Of a stretch of DNA of 46,413 bases, positions 17,989-26,317 are shown one piece after another. Position numbers and translations under genes: made by a program. The notes below the pieces were generated by a model that saw only the letters and a list, made by a program, of their open reading frames with translations, was not told the DNA's origin and ran no database searches. Positions within the stretch are counted from its first letter, which is position 1. Each line of letters opens with the position of its first letter. The DNA lies in assembly GCA_019456145.1 (NCBI GenBank), contig VRUL01000040.1, positions 1 through 46,413 on the forward strand. Reading direction: 5' to 3'. This DNA is from Planctomycetota bacterium (GTDB lineage: Bacteria; Planctomycetota; Phycisphaerae; Sedimentisphaerales; Anaerobacaceae).

Positions 17989-17992
17989 AACT

Positions 17993-19042
17993 ATGGCGAT
18001 AGGCAGAATCATAAGCGGACAGTCTTTGAATGAGGCCGAAGAGAGTTTTAATGTTTCGCTTCGGCCCAGGTCCCTGGACGAATGTGTGGGCCAGTGCAAC
18101 GTTAAAGAGAAGCTGGCCATTGCCATAGCCGCTGCCAAACAAAGGTCGGAGCCCCTGGAGCATATTCTGTTTTACGGCCCGCCGGGTCTCGGCAAGACAA
18201 CGTTAGCTAATGTTGTTGCCAACGAGATGGGGGCAAGGCTGCGGGGCTCATCGGGGCCGGCTTTGGTCAAGGCCGGGGACGTGATGGGCCTTTTGAGTAA
18301 TGTCAACACGGGCGATGTCCTCTTCATCGATGAGATTCACCGGCTCAGCACGCCGGTCGAGGAGTTTATTTATCCCGCAATGGAAGAGTTCAGGGTCGAC
18401 TTTACCGTTGACAGCGGTATGCACGCAAAGACGATAAATTTTCCGCTCAAGCGTTTTACCTTAATCGGAGCTACAACACGGGCCGGGCTGCTCAGCGCTC
18501 CGCTTCGCGGTCGATTTGGGATGTTGTATCATTTGGATTTTTATACCAGCCAGGAGCTGGCAGCGATACTAAAAAGATCTGCGAGCCTGCTGAAATTACA
18601 CTGCGAGGAGGGGACGCTCGAACTGATAGCGGGGCGGTCCCGTGGGACACCCCGGGTGGCCAACAGGTTATTAAAGAGGGTACGGGATTATGCGCAGGTT
18701 AAAGGCACAGGGATCCTTAGTATCGGGATTGTCGAAAGTGCGCTTAAGATGGAGCAGATAGACTCGTTGGGCCTGGATGAATTAGACAGGGCATTCCTGC
18801 GAGCGTTGGTTAATGTCTATGACGGAGGGCCGGCCGGTATTGATGCCATTGCCGCGACGCTCGGCGAGGAAAGGGACACTCTCGAAGATGTGGTTGAGCC
18901 TTATCTTTTACAAATCGGCTTTTTGAGGCGAACAAAGCGGGGTAGAGAAATTACAAAGGTAGCTGGCAGCCATTTAGGGCTTAAGTTACATAAAAAGAAA
19001 GCCGATTCTGAACAGGAAGGGTTGTTTGAAAAGGGCAGTTAG
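17993..19042 (+). CDS. ruvB: Holliday junction branch migration helicase RuvB
   Basis: The AAA+ motor of branch migration. A 349-residue protein of normal length. Walker A GPPGLGKT is at 62-69, Walker B LFIDEIHRL near 103-111, sensor 1 is GATTRAG, and GRFGML carries the arginine-finger region. A C-terminal winged helix includes RTKRGREIT. The start is the only ATG that gives a full N-terminus, yet the bases before it are ACTACGAAC repeats, with no Shine-Dalgarno. The last codons lead into the acidic repeat gene 53 bp on. Confidence 0.96.
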   Translation: MAIGRIISGQSLNEAEESFNVSLRPRSLDECVGQCNVKEKLAIAIAAAKQRSEPLEHILFYGPPGLGKTTLANVVANEMGARLRGSSGPALVKAGDVMGLLSNVNTGDVLFIDEIHRLSTPVEEFIYPAMEEFRVDFTVDSGMHAKTINFPLKRFTLIGATTRAGLLSAPLRGRFGMLYHLDFYTSQELAAILKRSASLLKLHCEEGTLELIAGRSRGTPRVANRLLKRVRDYAQVKGTGILSIGIVESALKMEQIDSLGLDELDRAFLRALVNVYDGGPAGIDAIAATLGEERDTLEDVVEPYLLQIGFLRRTKRGREITKVAGSHLGLKLHKKKADSEQEGLFEKGS

Positions 19043-19095
19043 AAGGTCAAAACCAGTGATTGCTTCTACTGGCGCTCAGGATAGGGTTTGACAAT

Positions 19096-20880
19096 ATGAA
19101 AGAGGAAATTTGCGAACAATGCGGCGCAATCATAGGAATTGCTGAGCAGGCTTTTATATGCCAAGGCCGTATTCTCTGCCGCCTGTGCGATAAGAAGCTC
19201 CATCAGGAACTTCGGGAAAGGGCAGAACTTTCCGAATCCTCAGAGCCACTGGAAGCCGAAGAAGCCGCCGAGCCTCAGGGACCGGAAGTACTGCAGGAAA
19301 TCCCCGAAGACACAGAAATCTTGGAATCTCTGTTGATCCCGGAAGCCGAAGAGCTTGAGGAATTCCAGAAACCCGAAGAACTCCCGGAGACCGAAGAACT
19401 AAAGGAAGTCCCCGAAAGTGTAGAACTTTCCGAATCCATAGAGCCATTGGAAACTGAAGAAGCAACGGAGCTTCAAGAATTCCCGGAACCGGAAGAGCCT
19501 GAGGAAATCCCCGAAGACACAGAAATCTCAGAACCTCCGGGAACCCAGGAATCAGAAGAGTTGGAGGAATTCCTGAAACCCGAAGAACTCCCGGAGACCG
19601 AAGAACCGCAGGAAATCCCCGAGAGTGTAGAACTTTCCGAATCCATAGAGCCACTGGAAACTGGAGAAGCTGCGGAACCTCAAGAGCTACGGGAACCGGA
19701 AGAATCGCAGGAAGTCGCCGAAGACACAGAAATCTCAGAATCTCCGGGAACCCAGGAATCAGAAGAGCTTGAGGAATTCCTGAAACCCGAAGAACTCCCT
19801 GAGACCGAAGAACTAAAGCAAGTCCCCGAAAGTGTAGAACTTTCCGAATCCATAGAGTCACTGGAAACTGAAGAAGCCGCGGAACCTCAAGAACCACGGG
19901 AACCGGAAGAACCGCAGGAAATCCTGGAAGACACAGAAATCTTGGAACCTCTGGAAACCTCGGAATCAGAAGAGCTTGAGGAATTCCTGAAACCCGAAGA
20001 ACTCCCGGAGACCGAAGAACCACAGGAAATCCCCGAAAGTGTAGAACTTTCCGAATCCATAGAGCCACTGGAAACTGAAGAAGCCGAGGAACCTCAGGAA
20101 CCGGAAGAACCAAAGGAAATCCTGAAAGACACAGAAATCTTAGAATCTCCGGGGACCCGTGAATCAGAAGAGCTTGAGGAATTCCAAAAACCCGAAGAAC
20201 TCCCACAGCCGGAAGAACCACAGCAAGTCACCGAAAGCGACAAACACTTTGCACCCCCACCTACCCGTAAATCCGAGGATTTTGCGGAGTTCCATGAATT
20301 CGAAGATATCCGGGGGCAGAAAGAACCTCAGCAAGACCGGGAAAGCCAAGGGCCCTTCGAATCTTTGGAGACCAGGGAATCCGAAGAACTACAAGAGCTA
20401 AAAGAACCTCCGGAAGCCCGGGAAAGTGGAAAACTTTTCAAAAACCTGAGGATGGATGAACCTGAAGAATTTGAGCAATTCCCGGGAGCCGAAGAGTCTC
20501 AGGAATACGAAAAGCCCGAAAAGCTCCAGGACCTCGTAGAAGCTCCGGGGCTGCAAGCCGGTCCGAGCCAGGACGAATGGGTGGCAATTATTAGTGGTCC
20601 GAAATCTTCTCTTCGTAAGCGTATCAAGAGGACCAGGTCAACGCTGCTGTGTTTTTTAATTACAGGATGGAGCCTTTTATGTCTGACTTTACTTTTCTAT
20701 GTGCCCGGCCGATATGCGGACTTCTTGAGAAACAGTGCTTTGGGAATAAGGCTGCAATTGGGTGGATTTGCTGTTGATTGCCTGATTCTATTCTTCATGG
20801 TTCTGTGGTTTCTTGGGGCTTTATTGTTGTTTGTCGTAACAACCGGTTTTCAAAAGGATAGATATCCGGTGAGAAGTTGA
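19096..20880 (+). CDS. Zinc-ribbon, acidic 69-residue repeat, two-TM membrane protein
   Basis: A 594-residue protein starting at the ATG at 19096; the frame open from 19060 adds nothing family-like. The N-terminus is a small Cys motif (C6, C9, C22, C28, C31; CEQC and CRLC), probably a zinc ribbon. Residues 40 to about 490 are extremely Glu/Pro-rich. About five copies of a 69-residue unit carry the core KPEELPETEE, then more diverged acidic sequence. Two hydrophobic helices (about 520-542 and 556-580) anchor the C-terminus. It could be an elongated anionic stalk or tether. No family is recognised. It follows ruvB by 53 bp and ends 2 bp from the convergent recO stop. Confidence 0.85.
   Translation: MKEEICEQCGAIIGIAEQAFICQGRILCRLCDKKLHQELRERAELSESSEPLEAEEAAEPQGPEVLQEIPEDTEILESLLIPEAEELEEFQKPEELPETEELKEVPESVELSESIEPLETEEATELQEFPEPEEPEEIPEDTEISEPPGTQESEELEEFLKPEELPETEEPQEIPESVELSESIEPLETGEAAEPQELREPEESQEVAEDTEISESPGTQESEELEEFLKPEELPETEELKQVPESVELSESIESLETEEAAEPQEPREPEEPQEILEDTEILEPLETSESEELEEFLKPEELPETEEPQEIPESVELSESIEPLETEEAEEPQEPEEPKEILKDTEILESPGTRESEELEEFQKPEELPQPEEPQQVTESDKHFAPPPTRKSEDFAEFHEFEDIRGQKEPQQDRESQGPFESLETRESEELQELKEPPEARESGKLFKNLRMDEPEEFEQFPGAEESQEYEKPEKLQDLVEAPGLQAGPSQDEWVAIISGPKSSLRKRIKRTRSTLLCFLITGWSLLCLTLLFYVPGRYADFLRNSALGIRLQLGGFAVDCLILFFMVLWFLGALLLFVVTTGFQKDRYPVRS
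19371..20220 (+). repeat. 207-bp coding tandem repeat (about five copies)
   Basis: The string ACCCGAAGAACTCCC starts at 19371, 19578, 19785 and 19992, exactly 207 bp apart, and again at 20190 after 198 bp. Units are highly similar in DNA, including third positions, so recent expansion or homogenisation is likely. A long antisense open frame (19154-20221) is a by-product. Confidence 0.93.
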
Positions 20881-20882
20881 GG

Positions 20883-21650
20883 CTATCGAGGCTTTTGATT
20901 TTCCAAAATATACTTTGCCATTTTGGGCGGGCGGCCTAATGTATTGGTGAAGTGGTGAACTAAAATCTTTTCGACTTCATTCAGCGTTTTTTCATTCGAT
21001 TCGGCAAGCATTTTCAAATTGGTCAGGCACCCGGCGGCATTTTGGGTTAGCCTTATCTTGTCCGGGAAACTTCCCTCACAATCTCTGCAAATAAGGCCGT
21101 TGGCCGAGCTGCTGAAATAAGTTTCGTATCTCGTATCTCGTATCTCACCTCTGGTTTTGCAGTTCACACAGTAATTTAAAATCGGCTGTAATCCGACTTC
21201 TTTGAGCAAAGCCAACTGAAATAGGATCAGTAAAACAAGCGCATCTCGTGAAGCCTCAGGCGTATCTCGTATATCGTTGGTGTTTTGGAGAAATTGCAGA
21301 AAGCTCTCGAATAGCTCGGGATGCGGGTCGTAATCATTTGTCAAATGGCTCAGAAGCTCCGTGCCAAACAAACAACAGTTAAAGGCCAAAAGTTTCTCGC
21401 ATAGATGTGTAAACCCCGGCTGCTGCTCAAACTCGGTCAGGGTAGAGAGTTTTTCCTTTGTTGAATCCCAGAAAACAATTTTGCCGTGTGAGAACACCTC
21501 GATAGGGCCGTCAAATGCCGACTTGGGCCTTTTCGAACCTTTGGCAATGGCCTTGATTTTACCGCTCGACTTAGTGAAAAATGTTACGATCTGCGATGTT
21601 TCGGAATAATCAAGAGCGCGTATGCAAATACCAAAGTCCTTCTTCAGCAT
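20883..21650 (-). CDS. recO: DNA repair protein RecO
   Basis: Loads RecA with RecR in the RecFOR gap-repair pathway. A 255-residue protein: an N-terminal OB fold (DFGICIRALDYSETSQIVTFFTKSSGKIKAIAKG), a helical core, and a zinc finger CVNC...CRDC. The stretch between the Cys pairs is 23 residues, a few more than I expect for the family. The extra part (RGEIRDTRYET) is encoded by a GATACGAGATACGA word array like those seen between genes. The gene closes a minus-strand run and is convergent with the acidic repeat gene. Confidence 0.92.
   Translation of the reverse strand: MLKKDFGICIRALDYSETSQIVTFFTKSSGKIKAIAKGSKRPKSAFDGPIEVFSHGKIVFWDSTKEKLSTLTEFEQQPGFTHLCEKLLAFNCCLFGTELLSHLTNDYDPHPELFESFLQFLQNTNDIRDTPEASRDALVLLILFQLALLKEVGLQPILNYCVNCKTRGEIRDTRYETYFSSSANGLICRDCEGSFPDKIRLTQNAAGCLTNLKMLAESNEKTLNEVEKILVHHFTNTLGRPPKMAKYILENQKPR
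21121..21156. repeat. TCTCGTATCTCGTATCTC word array inside recO
   Basis: Three tandem TCTCGTA-type words in the codons between the two zinc-finger Cys pairs. A related GGCGTATCTCGTATATC is at about 21259-21276 in the same gene. Similar words are intergenic at about 29850-29866 and 32462-32475. Confidence 0.75.
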
Positions 21651-21752
21651 TATTTGCCTTTCTGCCCTCGCCTGTACCCATTAGAAGTTATTTCCCATTT
21701 ATCCCTGCTCAGTTGCTCCACTGAACCTGTTTTCCCCAGGGATATCAGGGCT

Positions 21753-24422
21753 CTATCGAAGAGTCAAGCTGCCATGTGCCTCACTTGACTCCACTTTTAC
21801 CTTTCGCGTTTTCAGATGCTTGTCGAAGAAGTCGGCTGCCATCTCAAAAAGTTCTTCGGAACTCATTTCTCCGCCGCGCAATCCGTGTCCGGCTCCTTTG
21901 ACAATGTGGAGCCTTGCCTCGACGCCAGCTTTCTTCAGGGCCTTGTACAACAGCTCGCTTTGATGAAGCGGCACGAGCATATCTTTGTCACCGTGCATGA
22001 TAAGAAACGGCGGGTCGTCCTTTGTCACGTATGTGATTGGATCGGCCTTCCTGGCCGCTGAGCGGTACGGTTTTTTCTGAATCGGCCCTCCCACCAATAG
22101 CGACTCTGGAGATTTGGGGTCATCGTGAGTCAATCGGCTGCCCTCGAGAGCGTGCTTGTCCATCTGTAGAAAATCTGTTGGGCCGAACCAGTCGCATACG
22201 GCCTGCACCCGGCTTGAGTATTTGGCGTTTGCCTTCATATCGAATTCTCTGACATCACCGGCCGTACCAAGAAATGCTACCAAATGCCCACCCGCTGACG
22301 AGCCCCATGCGCCTATCCGGTTGGAATCCAGACCGTACTTGGCCGCGTTTGCCCGAACCCAGCGGACCGCTGCTTTGCAGTCTTCGACCTGCGCCGGGAA
22401 GATCGCCTCGCCACTGAGGCGGTAGCCAACATCCACCACCGCATAGCCTCTCTCGAGCATACCGCGTGCCTTGCCCCCGGAACCCTTACTGCCTCCGCGC
22501 CAACCTCCACCGTGTACCCATACTATCACTGGCAACGGGTCTGAGCCTTTTGACGGCAGATAAAGGTCAAGGAGCAGTTTCCTTTCTCCGACTCGGGCAT
22601 AAACAATGTTCCGCTTCGCTTTTGCACCGGTCGGAAGTTGCGCTTCTCCTCGGCGCCCTGATTGCTGCTGCCTGCGTTGCCTTGAACGACGGGCCCGGGT
22701 CCTGTCCTCTTGATCAGTCGGCTTTTGCGACTTCAAATGCCTGTCAAAAAACTCGTCGGTAATCTTGTTGATTTCAGGACCGCCGAAGCCATGCCCTGCT
22801 CCCTTGACGACATGGAGCTGTGTTTGAACGCCGGCCTTTTTCAATGCCTCATTCAAAATATCGCTATGCCTCATGGGCACCAGGTCATCTTTGTCGCCGT
22901 GCATAATCAGGAAAGGACTGTCGTCGGCGGTGACGTGATTTACAGGGTTGGCCGATTCAGCCAATTCCTTCTTTTCGGAGATTGGTCCGCCAAGGAGCCT
23001 GTCGACTACTGACGTCGTATAATCGTAGTGGCGGTTCTCCTTGTCTTTGTAAAAGGCAAACAAATCCGTCGGCCCGAAAAAGTCACACACAGCCTGGACT
23101 CTGCTGGACTGCTCGAGGTTGCCGCCGACAGTTCCTTCCAGTTCTTTATTCCCGGCGGTTGTCCCCAGAAGCGCAACCAGATGTCCACCCGCAGAGCCTC
23201 CCCATACACCAACTCGCTTCGGGTCGATGTGATACTTCCTTGCGTTGGCGCTAAGCCACCGAATCGCCGCCTTGCAATCATGTATCTGCGCCGGGAACGG
23301 CGCGTGTTGACTAAGCCGATAGTTGATGCTCGAAACGACATAGCCGTTTTTTACCATCCGAAGAGCGGGGCACCAGTCCTTGCTACCCGCGGTCCACGCA
23401 CCGCCATGAACACATACTATCAGGGGCATGGCATTTTCAGCATTTTTATTCCAGAACACATCTAGTTTAAGCTCTCGCTCGCCGACCTTCGCATAGACCA
23501 AATCTTTTGTGCTTGCTATTTCGACTCCCCTGGAAGCTCGACTCGTGTTACCCGTATGCTTGGCTATAAACGCAAAGCTCTCGAGCCCCGCGTTTTCAAT
23601 CAAGCATCCAAGATTATGCCCGCAGGAAGTCTGAACGTAGTCAACGCCGATATTTAGATTATGAAGATGTCGGCGAAAATTCTCGTTAAATTCACGCAAG
23701 GCGCCGACAACCATTCGAAAAGCAACCTTGTTGCCGATAGAATCCGCTTTAGCTTTCGCGTTGTACCACGGCGAATACTTATTGAAATACTCCTCGTTAT
23801 TATCGAAGATACTTTTGGAAATCCTGCTGCGCCGGGATGTTAGAGTCTCCCAGTTATGCACGGCCCCGTCGTAGTTCACACAAACGCTGAAAACATCGGG
23901 AAACTTGGTCGCATACGCGACCGCACCGTATCCGCCCATCGACATCCCCTGTATCACCCGGTTCTGGCGCGTAGCGATAGTACGGTATGTCGAATCGATG
24001 TGCGGAATCAGCTCACGGATCACATTGGTCTCAGCCGGCTTGGCTCCATCCTTATTGTCCGCCCACATGGCATCCTTATACCCATTACCGAACACAACAA
24101 TCATCGGCCCAACTACCCCGGCGGCCATCGCCTTTTCAAGGCCCCGCACCACGACTTGATTGCCCGATCTTTCACTCCCTCCCAGTCCGTGCAGATGATA
24201 AATCACCGGGTAGCGATTATCGCTGCCGTTGTAGCCGTCGGGCAGGTATATGTTGTATCGAATGGTTTTTTTGGTGACGGGCCCTGTGAAACTCTGCGAG
24301 CTGATACCCTCAGGCGGAGTCTTTCCCCTGGCACTTACCCCATAACCCCCTTGGCAAACCAATAAACTTACAAAGACAATGCCCGTTGCAATAAGCAGGA
24401 TGTTCTTCTGTTTTACCGTCAT
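21753..24422 (-). CDS. Secreted triple-domain esterase (esterase D-type plus two BD-FAE-type hydrolases)
   Basis: An 889-residue protein from the ATG at 24422, chosen because GGGAGGA lies 8 nt upstream; a longer frame to 24479 lacks this. A signal peptide (about 1-30) is followed by three alpha/beta hydrolase domains. Residues 45-295 form a feruloyl-esterase/esterase D-like domain with nucleophile S161 in GMSMGG and an HxLG turn. About 300-565 and 605-885 are two related BD-FAE-type domains, each with HGGxW oxyanion motifs, nucleophiles S410 (GGSAGG) and S709 (GSSAGG), a late Asp in HGDKD and catalytic His in GAGHG. An Arg/Gln-rich linker joins the last two. It likely removes acyl or feruloyl groups from plant or algal polysaccharides outside the cytoplasm. 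It sits inside a housekeeping cluster. Confidence 0.88.
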   Translation of the reverse strand: MTVKQKNILLIATGIVFVSLLVCQGGYGVSARGKTPPEGISSQSFTGPVTKKTIRYNIYLPDGYNGSDNRYPVIYHLHGLGGSERSGNQVVVRGLEKAMAAGVVGPMIVVFGNGYKDAMWADNKDGAKPAETNVIRELIPHIDSTYRTIATRQNRVIQGMSMGGYGAVAYATKFPDVFSVCVNYDGAVHNWETLTSRRSRISKSIFDNNEEYFNKYSPWYNAKAKADSIGNKVAFRMVVGALREFNENFRRHLHNLNIGVDYVQTSCGHNLGCLIENAGLESFAFIAKHTGNTSRASRGVEIASTKDLVYAKVGERELKLDVFWNKNAENAMPLIVCVHGGAWTAGSKDWCPALRMVKNGYVVSSINYRLSQHAPFPAQIHDCKAAIRWLSANARKYHIDPKRVGVWGGSAGGHLVALLGTTAGNKELEGTVGGNLEQSSRVQAVCDFFGPTDLFAFYKDKENRHYDYTTSVVDRLLGGPISEKKELAESANPVNHVTADDSPFLIMHGDKDDLVPMRHSDILNEALKKAGVQTQLHVVKGAGHGFGGPEINKITDEFFDRHLKSQKPTDQEDRTRARRSRQRRQQQSGRRGEAQLPTGAKAKRNIVYARVGERKLLLDLYLPSKGSDPLPVIVWVHGGGWRGGSKGSGGKARGMLERGYAVVDVGYRLSGEAIFPAQVEDCKAAVRWVRANAAKYGLDSNRIGAWGSSAGGHLVAFLGTAGDVREFDMKANAKYSSRVQAVCDWFGPTDFLQMDKHALEGSRLTHDDPKSPESLLVGGPIQKKPYRSAARKADPITYVTKDDPPFLIMHGDKDMLVPLHQSELLYKALKKAGVEARLHIVKGAGHGLRGGEMSSEELFEMAADFFDKHLKTRKVKVESSEAHGSLTLR

Positions 24423-24430
24423 TTTCACAA

Positions 24431-24437
24431 TCCTCCC
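24431..24437 (-). promoter_or_regulatory. Shine-Dalgarno GGGAGGA that sets the esterase start
   Basis: On the minus strand GGGAGGA precedes ATG (24420-24422) by 8 nt. It favours this start over the upstream one at 24479, which overlaps the previous gene. Confidence 0.7.
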
Positions 24438-24475
24438 AGCGTTCTGGTGTCTGTCAGGGTTACTTCTCAAGGGCT

Positions 24476-25756
24476 TCATCCCTGAGGATTTGGAGTTCTC
24501 GCTATTTTAATACGTTTTATTCTTCTGGCTTCAGCCGAAGCAATGGTAAATTTTAGATTTTTGTAATCGAAGCTTTCTCCTGTTTTGGGAATATACCCCA
24601 AGTACGAGAAGACAAAGCCGCCGATGGTGTCGTAATCTTCATCTTCCGGCAGATTCAAATCGAACTGGTCATTGAGATCGTCCACGTATGTTCTGGCGTC
24701 GGCCTCAAAAGTGTTTTGGTCGATTTTCTTGACCGGTTCCGGCGGGGTTTCTTCGTATTCGTCGGTTATTTCGCCGACAAGCTCCTCAATGATGTCCTCT
24801 AATGTAACAACACCCGCTGTGCCGCCATATTCATCCAGCACCACGGCTATGTGTAATTTTCGAGATTGAAATTCATGCAGCAGTGTTCGCAGACGCTTTG
24901 TTTCAGGGACGAAATAGGCGTCTCTCATTTTGTTTCTCAGCTTGAAATCCGACGGGTCTTTTCCGATTTCAGTCAGAAGGTCCTTTGCGTAAATCAGGCC
25001 GAGTATCTTGTCTATATTTTCCTCATAGACCGGGACACGTGTATGCCCTGCGTTTGTGATAGTATCCAGAACCGTCTGCAAATCAGAATTGACCTCAACT
25101 GCTGCAATATCCGTGCGAGGGGTCATAATTTCGTCGGCGCTGGTTTCGTCTAATTCCAGGACACTTTCGATCATTTCCTGCTCCTCTTTGTCAACGACAC
25201 CCTCCATTCTGTGCTGTTCGAGGTCGGTCAGGAATTCTTCCTGCTTTTCTTCCTGCTGCTCTTGCAGGGTGGTTTGCGCTACGCCTGCCAGTCGTCTTAC
25301 CAAGCCGTCATACAATCCAAAGACATAAAGAACCGGCCAGGCTATTGTTGCAAAGATCATCAGTTGTTTGTAGGTTCGGGAGAGAATTTTTTCCCCTGCA
25401 TATTTTGCCCAGGCGTGAGGGATTGCAAGGCTGAATATTGAAAAGATCACCGCTGCGATAATAAACGTAAGCAGGTAGTCCCTGATTTGCGGCCCCCCTT
25501 CGTGCAGACCTGACAAGACGCTGAACAATAGCAGCAATATGCAGCAATTGGCGATGAGTCGAAATAGAGAGCATGCCAAAATCAGTTTTTCGGCATTTTG
25601 CACCACACTATCGATGAGTTGTTTCCTGGTTGTTGCTTTGAAAGCGTCCTGCAGTTTGGCTAATGAAAATATCCGCAGCGCAACGGCGTTTACCGAGAAA
25701 AATAACGCGCCGCCGGCCAGAAGACAAATCAGCAGTACCACCCAGAAAAGAATCAC
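24476..25756 (-). CDS. CNNM/CorC-family (hemolysin C-like) transporter-associated protein
   Basis: A 426-residue protein. It has an N-terminal DUF21/CNNM membrane domain with four hydrophobic helices (about 1-150), then a CBS pair opened by SADEIMTPRTDIAAVEV and LGLIYAKDLL and closed by LDEYGGTAGVVTLEDIIEELVGEI. A C-terminal CorC_HlyC domain (DTIGGFVFSYLGYIPKTGE) completes it. Members export or regulate Mg2+/Co2+. The order ybeY then corC is common in bacteria, and the pair lies 46 bp apart here. Confidence 0.92.
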   Translation of the reverse strand: MILFWVVLLICLLAGGALFFSVNAVALRIFSLAKLQDAFKATTRKQLIDSVVQNAEKLILACSLFRLIANCCILLLLFSVLSGLHEGGPQIRDYLLTFIIAAVIFSIFSLAIPHAWAKYAGEKILSRTYKQLMIFATIAWPVLYVFGLYDGLVRRLAGVAQTTLQEQQEEKQEEFLTDLEQHRMEGVVDKEEQEMIESVLELDETSADEIMTPRTDIAAVEVNSDLQTVLDTITNAGHTRVPVYEENIDKILGLIYAKDLLTEIGKDPSDFKLRNKMRDAYFVPETKRLRTLLHEFQSRKLHIAVVLDEYGGTAGVVTLEDIIEELVGEITDEYEETPPEPVKKIDQNTFEADARTYVDDLNDQFDLNLPEDEDYDTIGGFVFSYLGYIPKTGESFDYKNLKFTIASAEARRIKRIKIARTPNPQG

Positions 25757-25802
25757 TTAATATCCTTCCAATTACTTTAACTCACAAGCTGCAGTCCTTA
25801 AA

Positions 25803-26312
25803 TCACAGCACTTCTGTGCCCTTATTATATACCAAACCATAACCAAGTTGTTGTAAAATATCGTCTTCGGTATCATGCATTTTTTTGGCCTTGTCCTTTG
25901 CCGAATCGTCAAATCCAAGGTTGTGCAGAAGGCCGTGGATTATGTAAAGTGCCAATTCGGCTTGGCCGCAATGACCTCGTAATTTCGCTTCTTTGACGGC
26001 CATTTCACCGTTAACCAGGATCTCGAATAATTTGCCAGGCTCCGGATCCCTGCGCCCGGGGCCTTTGGTCGTGTCGTCCGACAGGTTGAAACTCAAACAA
26101 TCTGTAGCGCCCTTGCGGCCCAGAAACTGTTTGTTTAATCTGCGTATTTCGGCGTCATCTACTATTGCAACGCTCACAGTTGCTTTTGAGACTTTGAAAC
26201 GACGGCAGACGGTTTTAACTAATTTCCTGACCTTACTAAGGTCAAAATCAGGAACATCGAAGTTTTTCGCGATTTGAACGACTATGTTTTGCTCTTGCTT
26301 GGCAGGGACCAT
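25803..26312 (-). CDS. ybeY: Endoribonuclease YbeY (rRNA maturation)
   Basis: A metal-dependent RNase for 16S rRNA 3' end maturation and ribosome quality control. A 169-residue protein with RKGATDCLSF and the metal site IIHGLLHNLGFDD. Two of the three usual His ligands are present (H126, H130), but the third is Asp136 (HxxxHxxxxxD). The start is 5 nt after the stop of the HDIG gene, so translation is probably coupled. The ligand change could still bind metal. Function is otherwise secure from sequence and neighbourhood. Confidence 0.9.
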   Translation of the reverse strand: MVPAKQEQNIVVQIAKNFDVPDFDLSKVRKLVKTVCRRFKVSKATVSVAIVDDAEIRRLNKQFLGRKGATDCLSFNLSDDTTKGPGRRDPEPGKLFEILVNGEMAVKEAKLRGHCGQAELALYIIHGLLHNLGFDDSAKDKAKKMHDTEDDILQQLGYGLVYNKGTEVL

Positions 26313-26317
26313 AATTG

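Noticed and set aside
19154..20221. A 355-codon open frame on the minus strand across the acidic repeats
   Set aside because: It is the antisense of the Glu/Pro codon repeats (GAA/CCx read back as TTC/GGx), is itself repetitive and hydrophobic, and has no Shine-Dalgarno. The sense gene has a zinc motif and membrane helices.
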